Both the position numbers and the translations under genes were made by a program. Below, in pieces: positions 42,716-52,203 of a stretch of 64,000 nt of DNA. The notes below the pieces were generated by a model. It worked only from the letters and a program-made list of their open reading frames with translations. It was not told where the DNA came from and made no database searches. The DNA is from VXNE01 sp963665455 (GTDB lineage: Bacteria > Pseudomonadota > Gammaproteobacteria > Pseudomonadales > Azotimanducaceae): the NCBI GenBank assembly GCA_963665455.1, contig OY762279.1, positions 2,170,001-2,234,000 of the forward strand, written 5' to 3'. Position 1 is the stretch's first letter. Every line of letters starts with the position of its first letter.

Positions 42716-43209
42716 TGGACGATAAAGCGCGTAACGAGTTGCTCGAGATGTACCGGCTCCACGCCGAGCTTGCGGACCGGGTTAGTCAACGCCGCGAGGG
42801 CGCAAACCGCTTGTATGTAAGCCTGTTGCTCGCGCTAGTCCTGTTCTTGGCCGCACTGTTTCGCTTCGGTATGGGAGATTTGCCAGGCGGTGTCGTTGTG
42901 GGTGCGGTGGGAGCCGTTGGCGTGGCGTTGTCGGCTTCGTGGCTCCTTGTCATTCGATCCTATCGTCAGCTCAATTCGGGTAAACTCAAGGTTCTACAGG
43001 AACTCGAGACGCGGCTTGAGTATCCGTTTTTCAAACGCGAATGGCAATTGCTTGGCGAGGGTGAAGACCGAGGTCGGTATTGGCGCCTTACGCAAGCAGA
43101 GGCGGTTCTCCCTTGGACATTCTTGGTGCTCTTTTCGGTCGTGTTAGTGGGGGTCGCGTGGATGGAGATTGCGGCAGGTCTAGCGGCAACCAGTGAGGTT
43201 TCGGTCTAG
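42715..43209 (+). CDS. Three-TM membrane protein (RipA-family-like), candidate effector of the TIR cassette
   Basis: 164 residues. A helical N-terminus (LLEMYRLHAELADRVSQRRE, GANR) is followed by three membrane helices (LYVSLLLALVLFLAALFRF; GGVVVGAVGAVGVALSASWL; LPWTFLVLFSVVLVGVAWM) with a charged segment between helices 2 and 3 (LKVLQELETRLEYPFFKREW). The pattern E-x-A-D-R-V-S-x-R-R before helix 1 is typical of the family annotated as RipA-like octameric membrane proteins, found in several defence contexts. Start and previous stop share one base (TGATG); GTG 42712 is also possible. Inference: a membrane effector triggered by the TIR-made nucleotide. Confidence 0.7.
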   Translation: MDDKARNELLEMYRLHAELADRVSQRREGANRLYVSLLLALVLFLAALFRFGMGDLPGGVVVGAVGAVGVALSASWLLVIRSYRQLNSGKLKVLQELETRLEYPFFKREWQLLGEGEDRGRYWRLTQAEAVLPWTFLVLFSVVLVGVAWMEIAAGLAATSEVSV

Positions 43210-43239
43210 GCTTCGTGCGGCCCGGTGGCGCGGGTGCGC

Positions 43240-46200
43240 TCACCCGACATCCGCCAAAACCCCCTCTTGCAACGCCTTCAACCTCTCAAAAATCCCCTCA
43301 ATCACCCTATCCCTCCCCGCAAACAACGCCTCCGGCCCCCCAGCATGCAGCCCACTAAACGGCGCCTCGTACAACGCGGACGGCTCCATCACTCCCCGCG
43401 CCGTAAGCTGATCGATCACCATCTCGACGAACCGCATTTGCGCCGTCGTCAGGCTGCGATCCGAGAGAAACTCCGAGAACGCCTCCTGCGCCGCAGCGCG
43501 GTCCATGCCGACCATGCTCCGCACGAGATGGACCAGTGAGGGCGAGTAGTTGCGGGCCAGAAGACCCGTCAACAACGTCTGTCCATCGTCCTCGCCGATC
43601 TCGACCAGCGTCTGCTCCAACCCCTCCAGATCGGTGGCGGTGAGCGGCTGGTTCGTGCGGAGGCGACGGATCACGAGGTGGTCGAGATGGTTCCTCAGGT
43701 ACTCCTGCACCTTCTTCTCGTACTGGATGCCGGTCATCTTCGGCAGGTCGATGGCGGCGTCCTCGCGCATGCCCAGGACCTCGTCCTGAAACGCGGTGCG
43801 GACAATCGTGCGCGTCTTCTTGTCCAGGAAGGGCACCAAGCCGCGCAGGCGCAGCCGCAGTTCCTCGAGATCGTTCAGGCCGATGCCCTCCCAGAAGCCG
43901 CTCTCCTGTACGGACGCGAGGTAGGCGAGTTGGGCCGTCACCGCGGGAATCGTGCGCTTCTCCTCAAGCATCGTGGCGATCTCCACCACCCGCTGGCGAT
44001 GCCGCTCGAACGTGCCGGCATCGCCCTCGGCAAGGGCGAGTTGCATCGTGAGCGCCGTGAGATCGAACAGGCGGGACTCGATGTCGCCTGTCTCGACCCC
44101 GCTGGGCAGTCCGGCCACCTCGGTCTGCAATACCTCGACATCGGACGGGTCGAGCCGCTCCCACGCCTTCCGCTCCTGAAAACGCTCGACCGCTTCGAGG
44201 TGCATCCGCACGATGAAGTTCTCGGGGTTCATCGCCACGACCTGGCCGTGAAGTTCCGTCGCCAACGCCCCGGCCAGTGCCCCTTCCCGATCCAAGTCCG
44301 GCGCGCCTTGGACGTGGGTCAGCAATCGCACCCGTGATCCAAAGAGCCGGGCGCCGAGGGGAATCGCGGCACCGACCTCAATGCCCTCCGGATGCTCATT
44401 GAAGAAGTCGAAGTTGAAGCAGAAGTCGAAAACGCGGAAGTCCTGCTTGTCGTCCCCGGGTCCGAACAGATCGGGACACAGCCGCGTGCCCCGGCCGATC
44501 ATCTGCCAGAACTTGATCCGCGAGTAGACCGGCTTGAAGAAGACCAAGTTGGCGACCTCGGGCACGTCGATGCCGGTGTCGAGCATGTCCACGGAGATGG
44601 CGATGTGCGGCGCCTCGTCCTGCCGCGAGAAGTCGTCGAGCAGGCTCTGCGCGTACGGGGCGTGGTGATCGATGACGCGGGCGAAGTGCCCGGCGTGCTG
44701 CGGATAGTGGTGGTCGAACCGCTCCTCGATGAACATCGCGTGCGCATGATTGCGCGCGAAGATGATCGTCTTGGCCAGTCGGTCGCCGCCGTCCACCGCG
44801 TGGCCGTGCTCCATGAGGTGTTGCAGCACCTTGTCGACCGTGTCCGTGTTGAAGAGCCAACTGTTGATGGCGGAAGCATTGACCCGGTCCGGCAACGCGC
44901 CGTCCTCCTCGTCGTCGCCCCAGTCCAGGCTCTCCCACTGCGCCTGTTCCTCCTCGCTGAGCGAGTCGTAGTCGATGCCCTCTCGCGGAAACCGGAGGTC
45001 CACTTGCTGAACCTTAGGCGGCACCAGAAAACCGTCCGCAACCGCGGTCGCGAGCTCGTACGCGTCGGTGGGCACGCCCGGCTCCAGGTCGAAGAGTTCG
45101 TACGTGTTGCGGTCGACCTGATCCCGAGGCGTCGCGGTCAGGCCCACAAGTAGCGAATCGAAGTACCGAAAGATGGCACTGTATTTCTGATACACCGACC
45201 GGTGCGCCTCGTCGATGATCACGAGGTCGAAGTGCCCCACCCCGAAGCGGGCCTCCGCGCCGGCCGTCTCGTTGATCAGCCCCATCATCGTCGGATAGGT
45301 GCAGACGTAGACCCGGCCCGTCTTGTCCTTCTCGGTCACGAGGTTCACCGGGCTGGACTCCGGCAAGTGCGTCTTGAACGCCCCTACCGCCTGTTTCACC
45401 AGCGCCAGCCGGTCGGCGAGAAACAGGTCCGCTTCACCCACCCGGCCCGCTGTAGCAGATCGACCAGCGCGATCGCCACGCGGGTCTTGCCGCTGCCAGT
45501 CGCCATCACCAGCAGCGCCTTGCGCCGCGCCTGCGAGAACTGCTCGCCGATGCTCCCGATGGCCCGCTTCTGGTAGTAGCGCTCGACGATGGCGTCCTTG
45601 ACTTGGGCGACATCCAAGGGTTCACGGTGCGTCCGACGATGGAGCAGCGACGCCAGTTCATCCTTCTTGTGGAAGCCGGCGACGCGTCGCGGCGCGTAGC
45701 TTTGGTCGTCCCACAGATGGGTCTCGTACCCGTTCGTGTAGTAGATGATCGGACGTTGGCCGTGCATGGCCTCCAGGCAGTCCGCGTAGAGCTTGGCCTG
45801 CTGCCGACCCTTCGCGGCATCGACGGTGGTCCGCTTCGCCTCCACCACCGCCAGCGGCTTGCCGTCGTCGCCCCAAAGCACGTAGTCGACGTAGCCGATC
45901 CCCGACGGGTTCGGCATGCCCGTGACTTCGTACTCGCGGTCGCGCTCCCGATCCAACGGCCAGCCGGCGCGTTGCAGGTCCAGGTCGATGATCAGCCTGC
46001 GGGTCTTGTCCTCGTTCCAGTCATGGGTTTCGGGAACGTGCTCGTTCTCCGCCTTGATGGCGGCTAGCCGTTCGCGCAACGCCTCCAACTCGCCTTCGAG
46101 TTCCCTGCGCGCGTCGTCGGCCGCATCCAGCTGGCTCTTGAGCGTATCGAGTTCCTGGAGGCTGGCCGGCGTGGTGTGCGGTTCCAGCTTGGGGACGAGG

Positions 46201-46625
46201 GACTCGTCGAAGGTCTTGCCGTGGAGCTCCTCCGCGCCCTTCCCCAGATAGGTGCGCCCCGCCCAGTAGAGGACGTGAGCCAGCTCCCGCACCACGTTCA
46301 ACGCGTGTTCCGGCGAGGGCGTCTTGTTGCCGTGTACCGCCACGTTGCCCGCCTGCCGGATGTACTCGGCCTTCTGCCACACCACGTCCGGCACGACTGT
46401 CCGGAAGGCGGGCTCGCTGAGGTAGGCGTCCAGGTTCGTCACCTTCGGCGGGCTCAGGGCCTTCTCGACCCTGTAGACGCGCTTGACCAGGCGCTCCAGC
46501 GCATGGCGTGCGTGGAAGCAGGAGGCGCGTGGGTCGCCGTAGACGTGATGCTCCGCATAGGTCGCGCTCTCCGCGGCATGCGGGAACTCCTGTTTCAGGA
46601 ACGCGAAGTTTGCGGAGACTTCCAT
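43240..46625 (-). pseudogene. hsdR: Type I restriction enzyme R subunit (HsdR), frameshifted near 45,430
   Basis: Two frames encode one HsdR of about 1,125 residues. The first (46625 to 45396) has an N-terminal DUF4145-like helical domain, the nuclease core YVDYVLWGDDGKPLAVVEAK (Asp...Glu-x-Lys) and helicase motif I (MATGSGKTRVAIAL), and stops soon after LLQRAGWVK. The second starts at LFLADRLALVKQAV and holds DEAH (VIIDEAHRS), GLTATP, motif VI (QMIGRGTRL) and the C-terminal MTase-contact domain. One lost base (AAGCGGACCTGTT) explains the break. If real, restriction is lost while modification (hsdM, hsdS) remains. It lies 6 bases downstream of hsdS. Confidence 0.88.
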
Positions 46626-46631
46626 GATGGG

Positions 46632-47819
46632 CTAAAGGTCGCCCCGGAAGGCGCGGGATTGCAGGGAGGCGAAGAGGGTGTCCAGTTCGGTCAGGTGAGC
46701 CCGCTGTGCAGCTTTGTGTTGTTCGACGGATCTGACGATGTCTGAGAAGCGACGTTGAAGCTCCATTGGGGGAAGAAGGATCTGAAGTTCCTTCAAGCGT
46801 CCAAGGCTAATGCGCCCGCGCGTTTGACCACGGACGAGCTGAAGCGCCATCGAAACCATGCGTTGATCGTTCAGGAGCTGGCAAACGTAACTCGCATCCG
46901 CCTTCTTGTCGTTCACCCTCATGAGAATGCAGTCAGCCTTGTTGAGGGCGCGCTGTAGGCCTGAGGGGACGACGCAGGCCCGAAGATTGGGATCTCCCAT
47001 GGTTCCGATAATCACATCGCCGGGCCGGCAGTGATTCTTTGGCAGGCTGGCGAAGTGCTCTTCGGAAATGAAGGCGAGGTCGTCATCCAGCATCTCCCCG
47101 ACCCCGATGTTCTGGAGTCGGATCACCCTCACGCCGCTCTCTACATAGTGAGAGGACTTCAGATTCGAACCAAAGGGGCCGTCCCGGAGCTCGTCGGACA
47201 CCGCGAGCAAGGAGGTCGGTGGCCAACCCATCGGATTCGTGACAAGGTCGCCGAACATGTCGAGAAAGAAGGACCGGATGAGAGCGTCGAGTTGGGTGAG
47301 GGCGTCGCGGCGTTTGGTCCGCAAGGCGTCCGCCGCATCCAGAATGCCGGCAATCCGCTTCTGCTCGGTGAGGGGCGGGAGGGGAATCTTCGATGCCTTG
47401 ACTTTGGCATCCGAGACAGCCGGGTAGTTCGCCCCCGTCGCGACATCCACCATCCGCTGCACAAACACGTCGGTTTTGACCCAGTGAAACAGGAACCTCG
47501 AATCTAGCTTGTCCTCGTCGGGTCGGAGGACGCAGTAACCGGTGGACGCTGTCATACCATGATGGGCACTATTGACTAGCGCAACGCCATTCAGGTTGGG
47601 GCGCACCGTGGCAATCAGAACGTCGCCGGCTTCCACCAACTGCCTCGCCCGGCTGGGTGCGCCAGAGCAGTCGTAACGCTCGGTTGACGCAATGGACTTG
47701 GTGCCCTTGTCCACAGAGCTGAGATCGATGTAGTCGAAGCTACCGCCACGGCTGGACTTTGGATTCCAAGTCTGGCATTTGCTGACACAGTCGGCGATGG
47801 GATGCTCCTTCCATCTCAT
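46632..47819 (-). CDS. hsdS: Type I restriction-modification specificity subunit
   Basis: 395 residues with the duplicated layout of HsdS. Target recognition domain 1 (residues about 1-150, IDLSSVDKG ... IATVRPNLNG) is followed by the central conserved helix (KIPLPPLTEQKRIAGILDAA, LDALIRSFFLDMF), TRD 2 (about 200-345, VIRLQNIGVGEM ... VIIGTMGDPN) and the distal helix (ILLPPMELQRRFSDIVRSV, AHLTELDTLFASLQSRAF). The two TRDs read the two halves of a bipartite DNA site. The start overlaps the hsdM stop as ATGA. No disruption. Confidence 0.92.
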   Translation of the reverse strand: MRWKEHPIADCVSKCQTWNPKSSRGGSFDYIDLSSVDKGTKSIASTERYDCSGAPSRARQLVEAGDVLIATVRPNLNGVALVNSAHHGMTASTGYCVLRPDEDKLDSRFLFHWVKTDVFVQRMVDVATGANYPAVSDAKVKASKIPLPPLTEQKRIAGILDAADALRTKRRDALTQLDALIRSFFLDMFGDLVTNPMGWPPTSLLAVSDELRDGPFGSNLKSSHYVESGVRVIRLQNIGVGEMLDDDLAFISEEHFASLPKNHCRPGDVIIGTMGDPNLRACVVPSGLQRALNKADCILMRVNDKKADASYVCQLLNDQRMVSMALQLVRGQTRGRISLGRLKELQILLPPMELQRRFSDIVRSVEQHKAAQRAHLTELDTLFASLQSRAFRGDL

Positions 47820-49303
47820 CCCAAGATTCCCTCCAACTCCTCACGTCCCTTCGCGATCTCGTCCTCCAGCTTCGCAAGGCGCGCCATGATCACCGTTGGC
47901 GGGTCGTACTCCATCGCCTCGTAGTCCACCTCCTTGTAGCGGTTGATAGAGAGGTCGTAGTCGTTCCCCGCAATCTCGGCCATGGGCACGAGAAAACTCC
48001 GGTCCGTCCGTGCCCGCTTGCGCTCTGCCTCACGGTTCCCCCACCGAGCAAGGACGTCGGCCAGGTCGCTGTTCTCGGGCTGTGGAACCCGCTTGTCGTC
48101 CAGCGAGTAGCCGTCGGCCTGCATATCGTAGAACCAGACATCATCGGTGCCTCCGGAGTTGGTCTTTGTAAAGAGCAGGATGGCCGTGGAGACCCCGGCG
48201 TATGGCTTGAAGACGCCGGAGGGCATGGAGACAACGGCGTCGAGCTTCTGCTCCTCGGCCAAAACCCTGCGCAAGGTCCTGTGCGCCTTGCTCGACCCGA
48301 AGAGCACGCCGTCGGGCACGATGACGGCGGCCCGACCGCCGGTGTGGAGCAGACGCAGGAACAGGGCGACGAACAGCAGTTCCGTCTTCTTTGTCTTGAC
48401 GACCTGCTGGAGATCCTTGGCAGTGGACTCGTAGTCGAGACTTCCCGCGAACGGCGGATTAGCGAGGACGAGTGAGTACCGCTCGGCATCGTCCCCGCCT
48501 GTCGCGTCGGTCTGGGCCAGCGAGTCCCGGTAGCGGATGTCCGGATTCTCGATGCCGTGCAGCAGCATGTTCATGCTGCCGATGCGCAGCATGGTGTTGT
48601 CGAAGTCGTAGCCGTGGAAGGTGCCGTCGTTGAACCGGCGACGTGCCGGGGCGTTCCTGTAGATACGGTCGCCGTGATGCTCGACGAGATGCTCGGACGC
48701 CGCGACGAGAAAGCCGGCGGTGCCGCAGGCCGGATCGCAGATGACGTCCTCGGGCGTGGGTGCGGTCATGTCCACCATCAGCTTGATGATGTGGCGCGGC
48801 GTGCGGAACTGCCCGTTCTGCCCGGCGGTCGCGATCTTGCCGAGCATGTACTCGTAGAGATCGCCCTTGGTATCGCGGTCCGCCATGTCGATGTCGTCGA
48901 GCTGGTCGACCACGTTCGCCAGCACCCGAGCCGCGGGCATCATGAAGAGGGCGTCCTGCATGTGATGGGAGTAGGTGGATCCTTCTTCCAAGTCCTCCGT
49001 CTGCCCGATCGACTTGATGAAGGGGAACACCCTGTCACGCACCGTCTCGAACATCTGCTCCGGCGCAAGCTCCTTGAAGCGCGACCAACGCAGACCGTCT
49101 TCGTCGGCGGCGAACACCGGTTCCTCGATCGGCTTGCCGGTCCGAGCGGCCTTGCGCTCCTTGCGCGTGTGCAACTCGTCCAGCTCCTTGATGAAGAGCA
49201 GGTAGGTGAGCTGCTCGATGACCGAAAGCGGGTTCGATATCCCGCCGGACCACATCGTGTCCCAGATTCGGTCGACCTTGGACTTCAGTTCGCCCGTGAT
49301 CAT
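47816..49303 (-). CDS. hsdM: Type I restriction-modification DNA methyltransferase subunit
   Basis: 495 residues. N-terminal HsdM_N helical domain (VDRIWDTMWSGGISNPLSVI); SAM-binding motif I in VICDPACGTAGFLVAA; catalytic motif IV ANPPF, indicating N6-adenine methylation; DGVLFGSSKAHRTLRR and the C-terminal coiled coil. It works as M2S1 with HsdS. First gene of the hsdM-hsdS-hsdR operon, reading toward the SPARTA/TIR cassettes. The upstream gap to the divergent ATPase gene (49304-49585) is 282 bases and should hold both promoters. Confidence 0.93.
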   Translation of the reverse strand: MITGELKSKVDRIWDTMWSGGISNPLSVIEQLTYLLFIKELDELHTRKERKAARTGKPIEEPVFAADEDGLRWSRFKELAPEQMFETVRDRVFPFIKSIGQTEDLEEGSTYSHHMQDALFMMPAARVLANVVDQLDDIDMADRDTKGDLYEYMLGKIATAGQNGQFRTPRHIIKLMVDMTAPTPEDVICDPACGTAGFLVAASEHLVEHHGDRIYRNAPARRRFNDGTFHGYDFDNTMLRIGSMNMLLHGIENPDIRYRDSLAQTDATGGDDAERYSLVLANPPFAGSLDYESTAKDLQQVVKTKKTELLFVALFLRLLHTGGRAAVIVPDGVLFGSSKAHRTLRRVLAEEQKLDAVVSMPSGVFKPYAGVSTAILLFTKTNSGGTDDVWFYDMQADGYSLDDKRVPQPENSDLADVLARWGNREAERKRARTDRSFLVPMAEIAGNDYDLSINRYKEVDYEAMEYDPPTVIMARLAKLEDEIAKGREELEGILG

Positions 49304-49585
49304 GATTTCCTCTCGCTCGTCTCCATCGAGTCCGTGAACCGGTCGGACCCTGAGTGACCCCTACGGGTGTCGCGTTCGCCGACCGTCTTCGAAGCGATGG
49401 CTCCTTCGGACACCATGGTATCAAGCGACTTGCCGCTCTGGCTTGGACGGGGATTCGATGGGGACGCAGGAGCGACCGTTGTCGGGTTCGCGGGCGCCAC
49501 ACGGGGCATGACCGTTCCAACTGGCGACCGCTGCCCTGCGAGGCGTACGCTATGAATCGCTGGTCGGACCCCTGAGGACGGCGAC

Positions 49586-50827
49586 ATGAGCCGCTTCCAG
49601 CTACGCGAACTCCGCGTGAAGAACTACCGTTGCTTCGACGAGCTAACGCTTTCGCTTGAGGAAGACGCCACCGTCCTCTTCGCCGAGAATGGCGGCGGAA
49701 AGACCGCGTTGCTCAACGCTCTCGCGATCGGTCTCGCCGTGTTCCATAGGGGTTCGTCGAAGACCCTGACGCTCGATCCAGCGCACGACCCCCGGATGCG
49801 CACCCTCGAAGGGCAGAGGAGACGCGAGCCGGTCGGCCAGTGCGAGGTGACGTGGACCGCAGCCGTGGGCGACACGGAATCCGTCACGTGGTCAACGACG
49901 ATCAACCCGTGCACCGGGTCCGCACGAGCCACGAACCGGCACCGGTCGATTCTGGATGCCATGGAGCAGGTTCGAGTGCCCGGCGAGCGCTGGCCGTTGT
50001 TCGCGTGGTACGGCGTTCGGCGCTTGGTATCCGCTCGCGGCCGTCGCAAGGTCGAGCACACGCGGGACCGCTGGGAAGCCTACGACTCCTCGCTTGACGC
50101 GAACCTGGAAGAGGGCCCGCTGCTTGCGTGGCTACGGGACGAATTCTGCGGAGACGTGGCTCGCCAACAGCAGAACGTGCCGGAGCGTTCGTCCCACGAG
50201 GCTGTGATGGAGGCAACCGTGCGGGCAACGCCCGGCGTGACGGACGCTTGGTACGACGCGGTGACGGGAAGTCCGGTGATGCGGTTCGAGGATGGGCACG
50301 TGGCGCCCTGGGCGGAGCTTTCCGGCGGCTACCATGCGTTCATCGCGTTGGTCGCCGACATCGCCCGCCGTGCTGTCATGCTCAACGAGTTTGATGGCGT
50401 GGAAGCGCCGGCACGCGTGGGCGGCGTGGTGCTCATCGACGTACTCGACCTGCACCTGCATCCGCGTTGGCAGCGCGTCGCGCTACCGCGCCTTCGCGAA
50501 GCGTTCCCGAAACTGCAGTTCGTCGTCTCTACGCACTCACCGCAGGTGCTCAGCAGCGCGGAAAACCGCCAAGTGCGGCGACTCGTGGACGGGGGGCTTC
50601 AGGAGGGCACGGTCTTCGTCGAGGGCCGGGACACGAACGCGATCTTGCGCGAGCACATGCGGACGGATGATCGCGACGACTTGGGCGTCGCTGCGCTTCG
50701 AGAGTTACATGATGCGATCGACCGGGGGGACTGGCGGCTCGCTGACCGACTCCACGAGGGGCTGGTGGGGAGATGGGGTTTCAACGATCCGGCGCTGATC
50801 CGTGCGAGGGAGTTCATGGAGGAATAG
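49586..50827 (+). CDS. ABC-type AAA ATPase (RecF/OLD-like head) with altered Walker B
   Basis: 413 residues. Walker A FAENGGGKTALLNALA (near 32-47), signature ELSGGYHAFIALVADIARR, Walker B VVLIDVLDLHLHP, and the H-loop QFVVSTHSPQVLSS. Most relatives have VLIDE(V/I)DLHLHP; here the catalytic glutamate position is Val, so ATP hydrolysis is probably impaired although binding could persist. The C-terminal 80 residues (GTVFVEGRDTNAILREHM ... LHEGLVGRWGFNDPALIRAR) match ATPases that partner HNH nucleases in Septu-type (PtuA-like) systems, but no HNH gene follows. Divergent from the Type I R-M operon. Confidence 0.8.
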   Translation: MSRFQLRELRVKNYRCFDELTLSLEEDATVLFAENGGGKTALLNALAIGLAVFHRGSSKTLTLDPAHDPRMRTLEGQRRREPVGQCEVTWTAAVGDTESVTWSTTINPCTGSARATNRHRSILDAMEQVRVPGERWPLFAWYGVRRLVSARGRRKVEHTRDRWEAYDSSLDANLEEGPLLAWLRDEFCGDVARQQQNVPERSSHEAVMEATVRATPGVTDAWYDAVTGSPVMRFEDGHVAPWAELSGGYHAFIALVADIARRAVMLNEFDGVEAPARVGGVVLIDVLDLHLHPRWQRVALPRLREAFPKLQFVVSTHSPQVLSSAENRQVRRLVDGGLQEGTVFVEGRDTNAILREHMRTDDRDDLGVAALRELHDAIDRGDWRLADRLHEGLVGRWGFNDPALIRAREFMEE

Positions 50828-50973
50828 CGAGGCCCGAAGTGCGGCGTTGGACAGCGAGCAGGCTAGGCTGACCGGTGCGCTCGGTCCGGGGCTCCCTTCA
50901 GCCGAGGAACGAGCGGCACGCGCCAGGCAGATTCTCACCCGAGATCCGCTTCCCGAGCACGTGAGCATCTGCA

Positions 50974-51680
50974 TTGTCTTCGCTACGCCCGCGTTGGACG
51001 CGGGATGCCGAGCGGCGCGTGTGGGCCATGCGGCAGCGCCATCCCTTCATGGGCAAGAGCCGCCTGCGCGTGATGCTCGCGCGCGAGGGGCTGGAGCTCG
51101 GCGCGTCCACCATCGGGCGCATCCTCGCCAAGGGCGTGCGGCTGGGGCGCGTCGAGCCGTGCGCGTTCTGCCGCGGCCGCGTGCGGTCCAGGCGGCGCCG
51201 CGACTTCAACGGCCACGCGCGGCGCTGGCGCTACGGCCAGCACCTCAAGGAGTTCAAGGCGGTCTCGCCGATCGGCAAGCACATGGTGGCGCGCGCCCAT
51301 GCCCGCGCCACCGCGCACAACGCCGAACGCTTCCTCGACGCCGTGTGCGCCGAGATGCCCCACGAACTGCTCTCCGTGCAGGTCGATGGCGGCGGCGAGT
51401 TCATGGCCGAGTTCTAACGCGCCTGCGCGGCGCTCGACATCCCGCTCTACGTCCCGCCGCCCCCAATTCAACGGCTGCGTCGAGCGCGCCAACGACACCA
51501 CCCGCGTCGAGTTCGGGACCTGTACGACGGCGACCTCACCGTCACCGAGGCCAACCGGGCCCTCGCCGACTCCCAGCACTTCTACAACCACGTCCGGCCA
51601 CACCAGACCCTCGACTGGCAAACCCCAATGGAATACCTTCAAACATCCAGGGACTGCCCCTCCCTGTCCCAGATATCCTG
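50974..51680 (+). pseudogene. IS481/IS3-type integrase-core transposase remnant
   Basis: The first frame gives a helix-turn-helix part (RVWAMRQRHPFMGKSRLRVM ... LGASTIGRILAKGV) and part of an rve domain (HARRWRYGQ, LKEFKAVSPIGKHMVARAHA, LLSVQVDGGGEFMAEF), then TAA at 51415. After the stop the protein continues through a frameshift to ANRALADSQHFYNHVRPHQT and TPMEYL. Between GQ and LKEF the usual segment with QIDHM, the first catalytic Asp, is missing. So there are a deletion, a nonsense codon and a frameshift: inactive. Confidence 0.8.
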
Positions 51681-51785
51681 AACCCGCACGGCGGCTTGTC
51701 CACCGCTTGGCCCTGCGCTAGACTTCGGCAGGACTGCCGGAACCCCTAAGCCGACTCATGCTGTCGCTCAACAGGAGATCGTCGA

Positions 51786-51890
51786 ATGCGACCAGTTTCC
51801 CTTTCCCTGCTATTGGTGGCCCTATCAGTCACACCGGCGTGTGCGAGTACCGAATCCTCATCATCCAGGCAAGGAGTGAAGCAGGCTTAG
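51786..51890 (+). CDS. Putative 34-residue lipoprotein
   Basis: MRPVSLSLLLVALSVTPACA begins a signal peptide with a lipobox-like TPAC, followed by a 15-residue Ser/Gln-rich tail. AGGAG lies 8 bases before the ATG. Small lipoproteins of this size include entericidin-like and plasmid lysis peptides, but no specific match is recognised. Confidence 0.45.
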   Translation: MRPVSLSLLLVALSVTPACASTESSSSRQGVKQA

Positions 51891-51909
51891 GTGCTGGCGG
51901 AGAACTACC

Positions 51910-52185
51910 ATGAAAACAGAGGGCGTCAAAGCTCTAACCGAAGAAGTCTTGGAAGGCCTGACACGCCCTTTGAACGAGCACGTAACACTAGTTGTGTTCA
52001 AAGCCATCGAAAGCAACTCGGGTTGGCTAACCACTTACAACAGGCTATGTGGGGAGCTGGGTCAAGATATTGTTAACAAATGGATCGGTAAGTGGACATG
52101 TCTGGCTCTTGGTGCCCAATCCGTAACGCGGTTACCCGCTGATGGTACGGAGCTAACTCAAAGTTACTCGACACTGCGATTTTGA
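51910..52185 (+). CDS. Small hypothetical protein
   Basis: 91 residues (MKTEGVKALTEEVLEGLTRP ... KWIGKWTCLALGAQSVTRLP ... SYSTLRF). GGAG 8 bases before ATG supports translation. It looks like a compact alpha/beta protein with no catalytic motif. Composition is less GC-rich than the host genes, like its two small neighbours, suggesting a horizontally acquired three-gene group. Not recognised. Confidence 0.55.
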   Translation: MKTEGVKALTEEVLEGLTRPLNEHVTLVVFKAIESNSGWLTTYNRLCGELGQDIVNKWIGKWTCLALGAQSVTRLPADGTELTQSYSTLRF

Positions 52186-52203
52186 CCCTCTGGGGCAGGA
52201 ACT

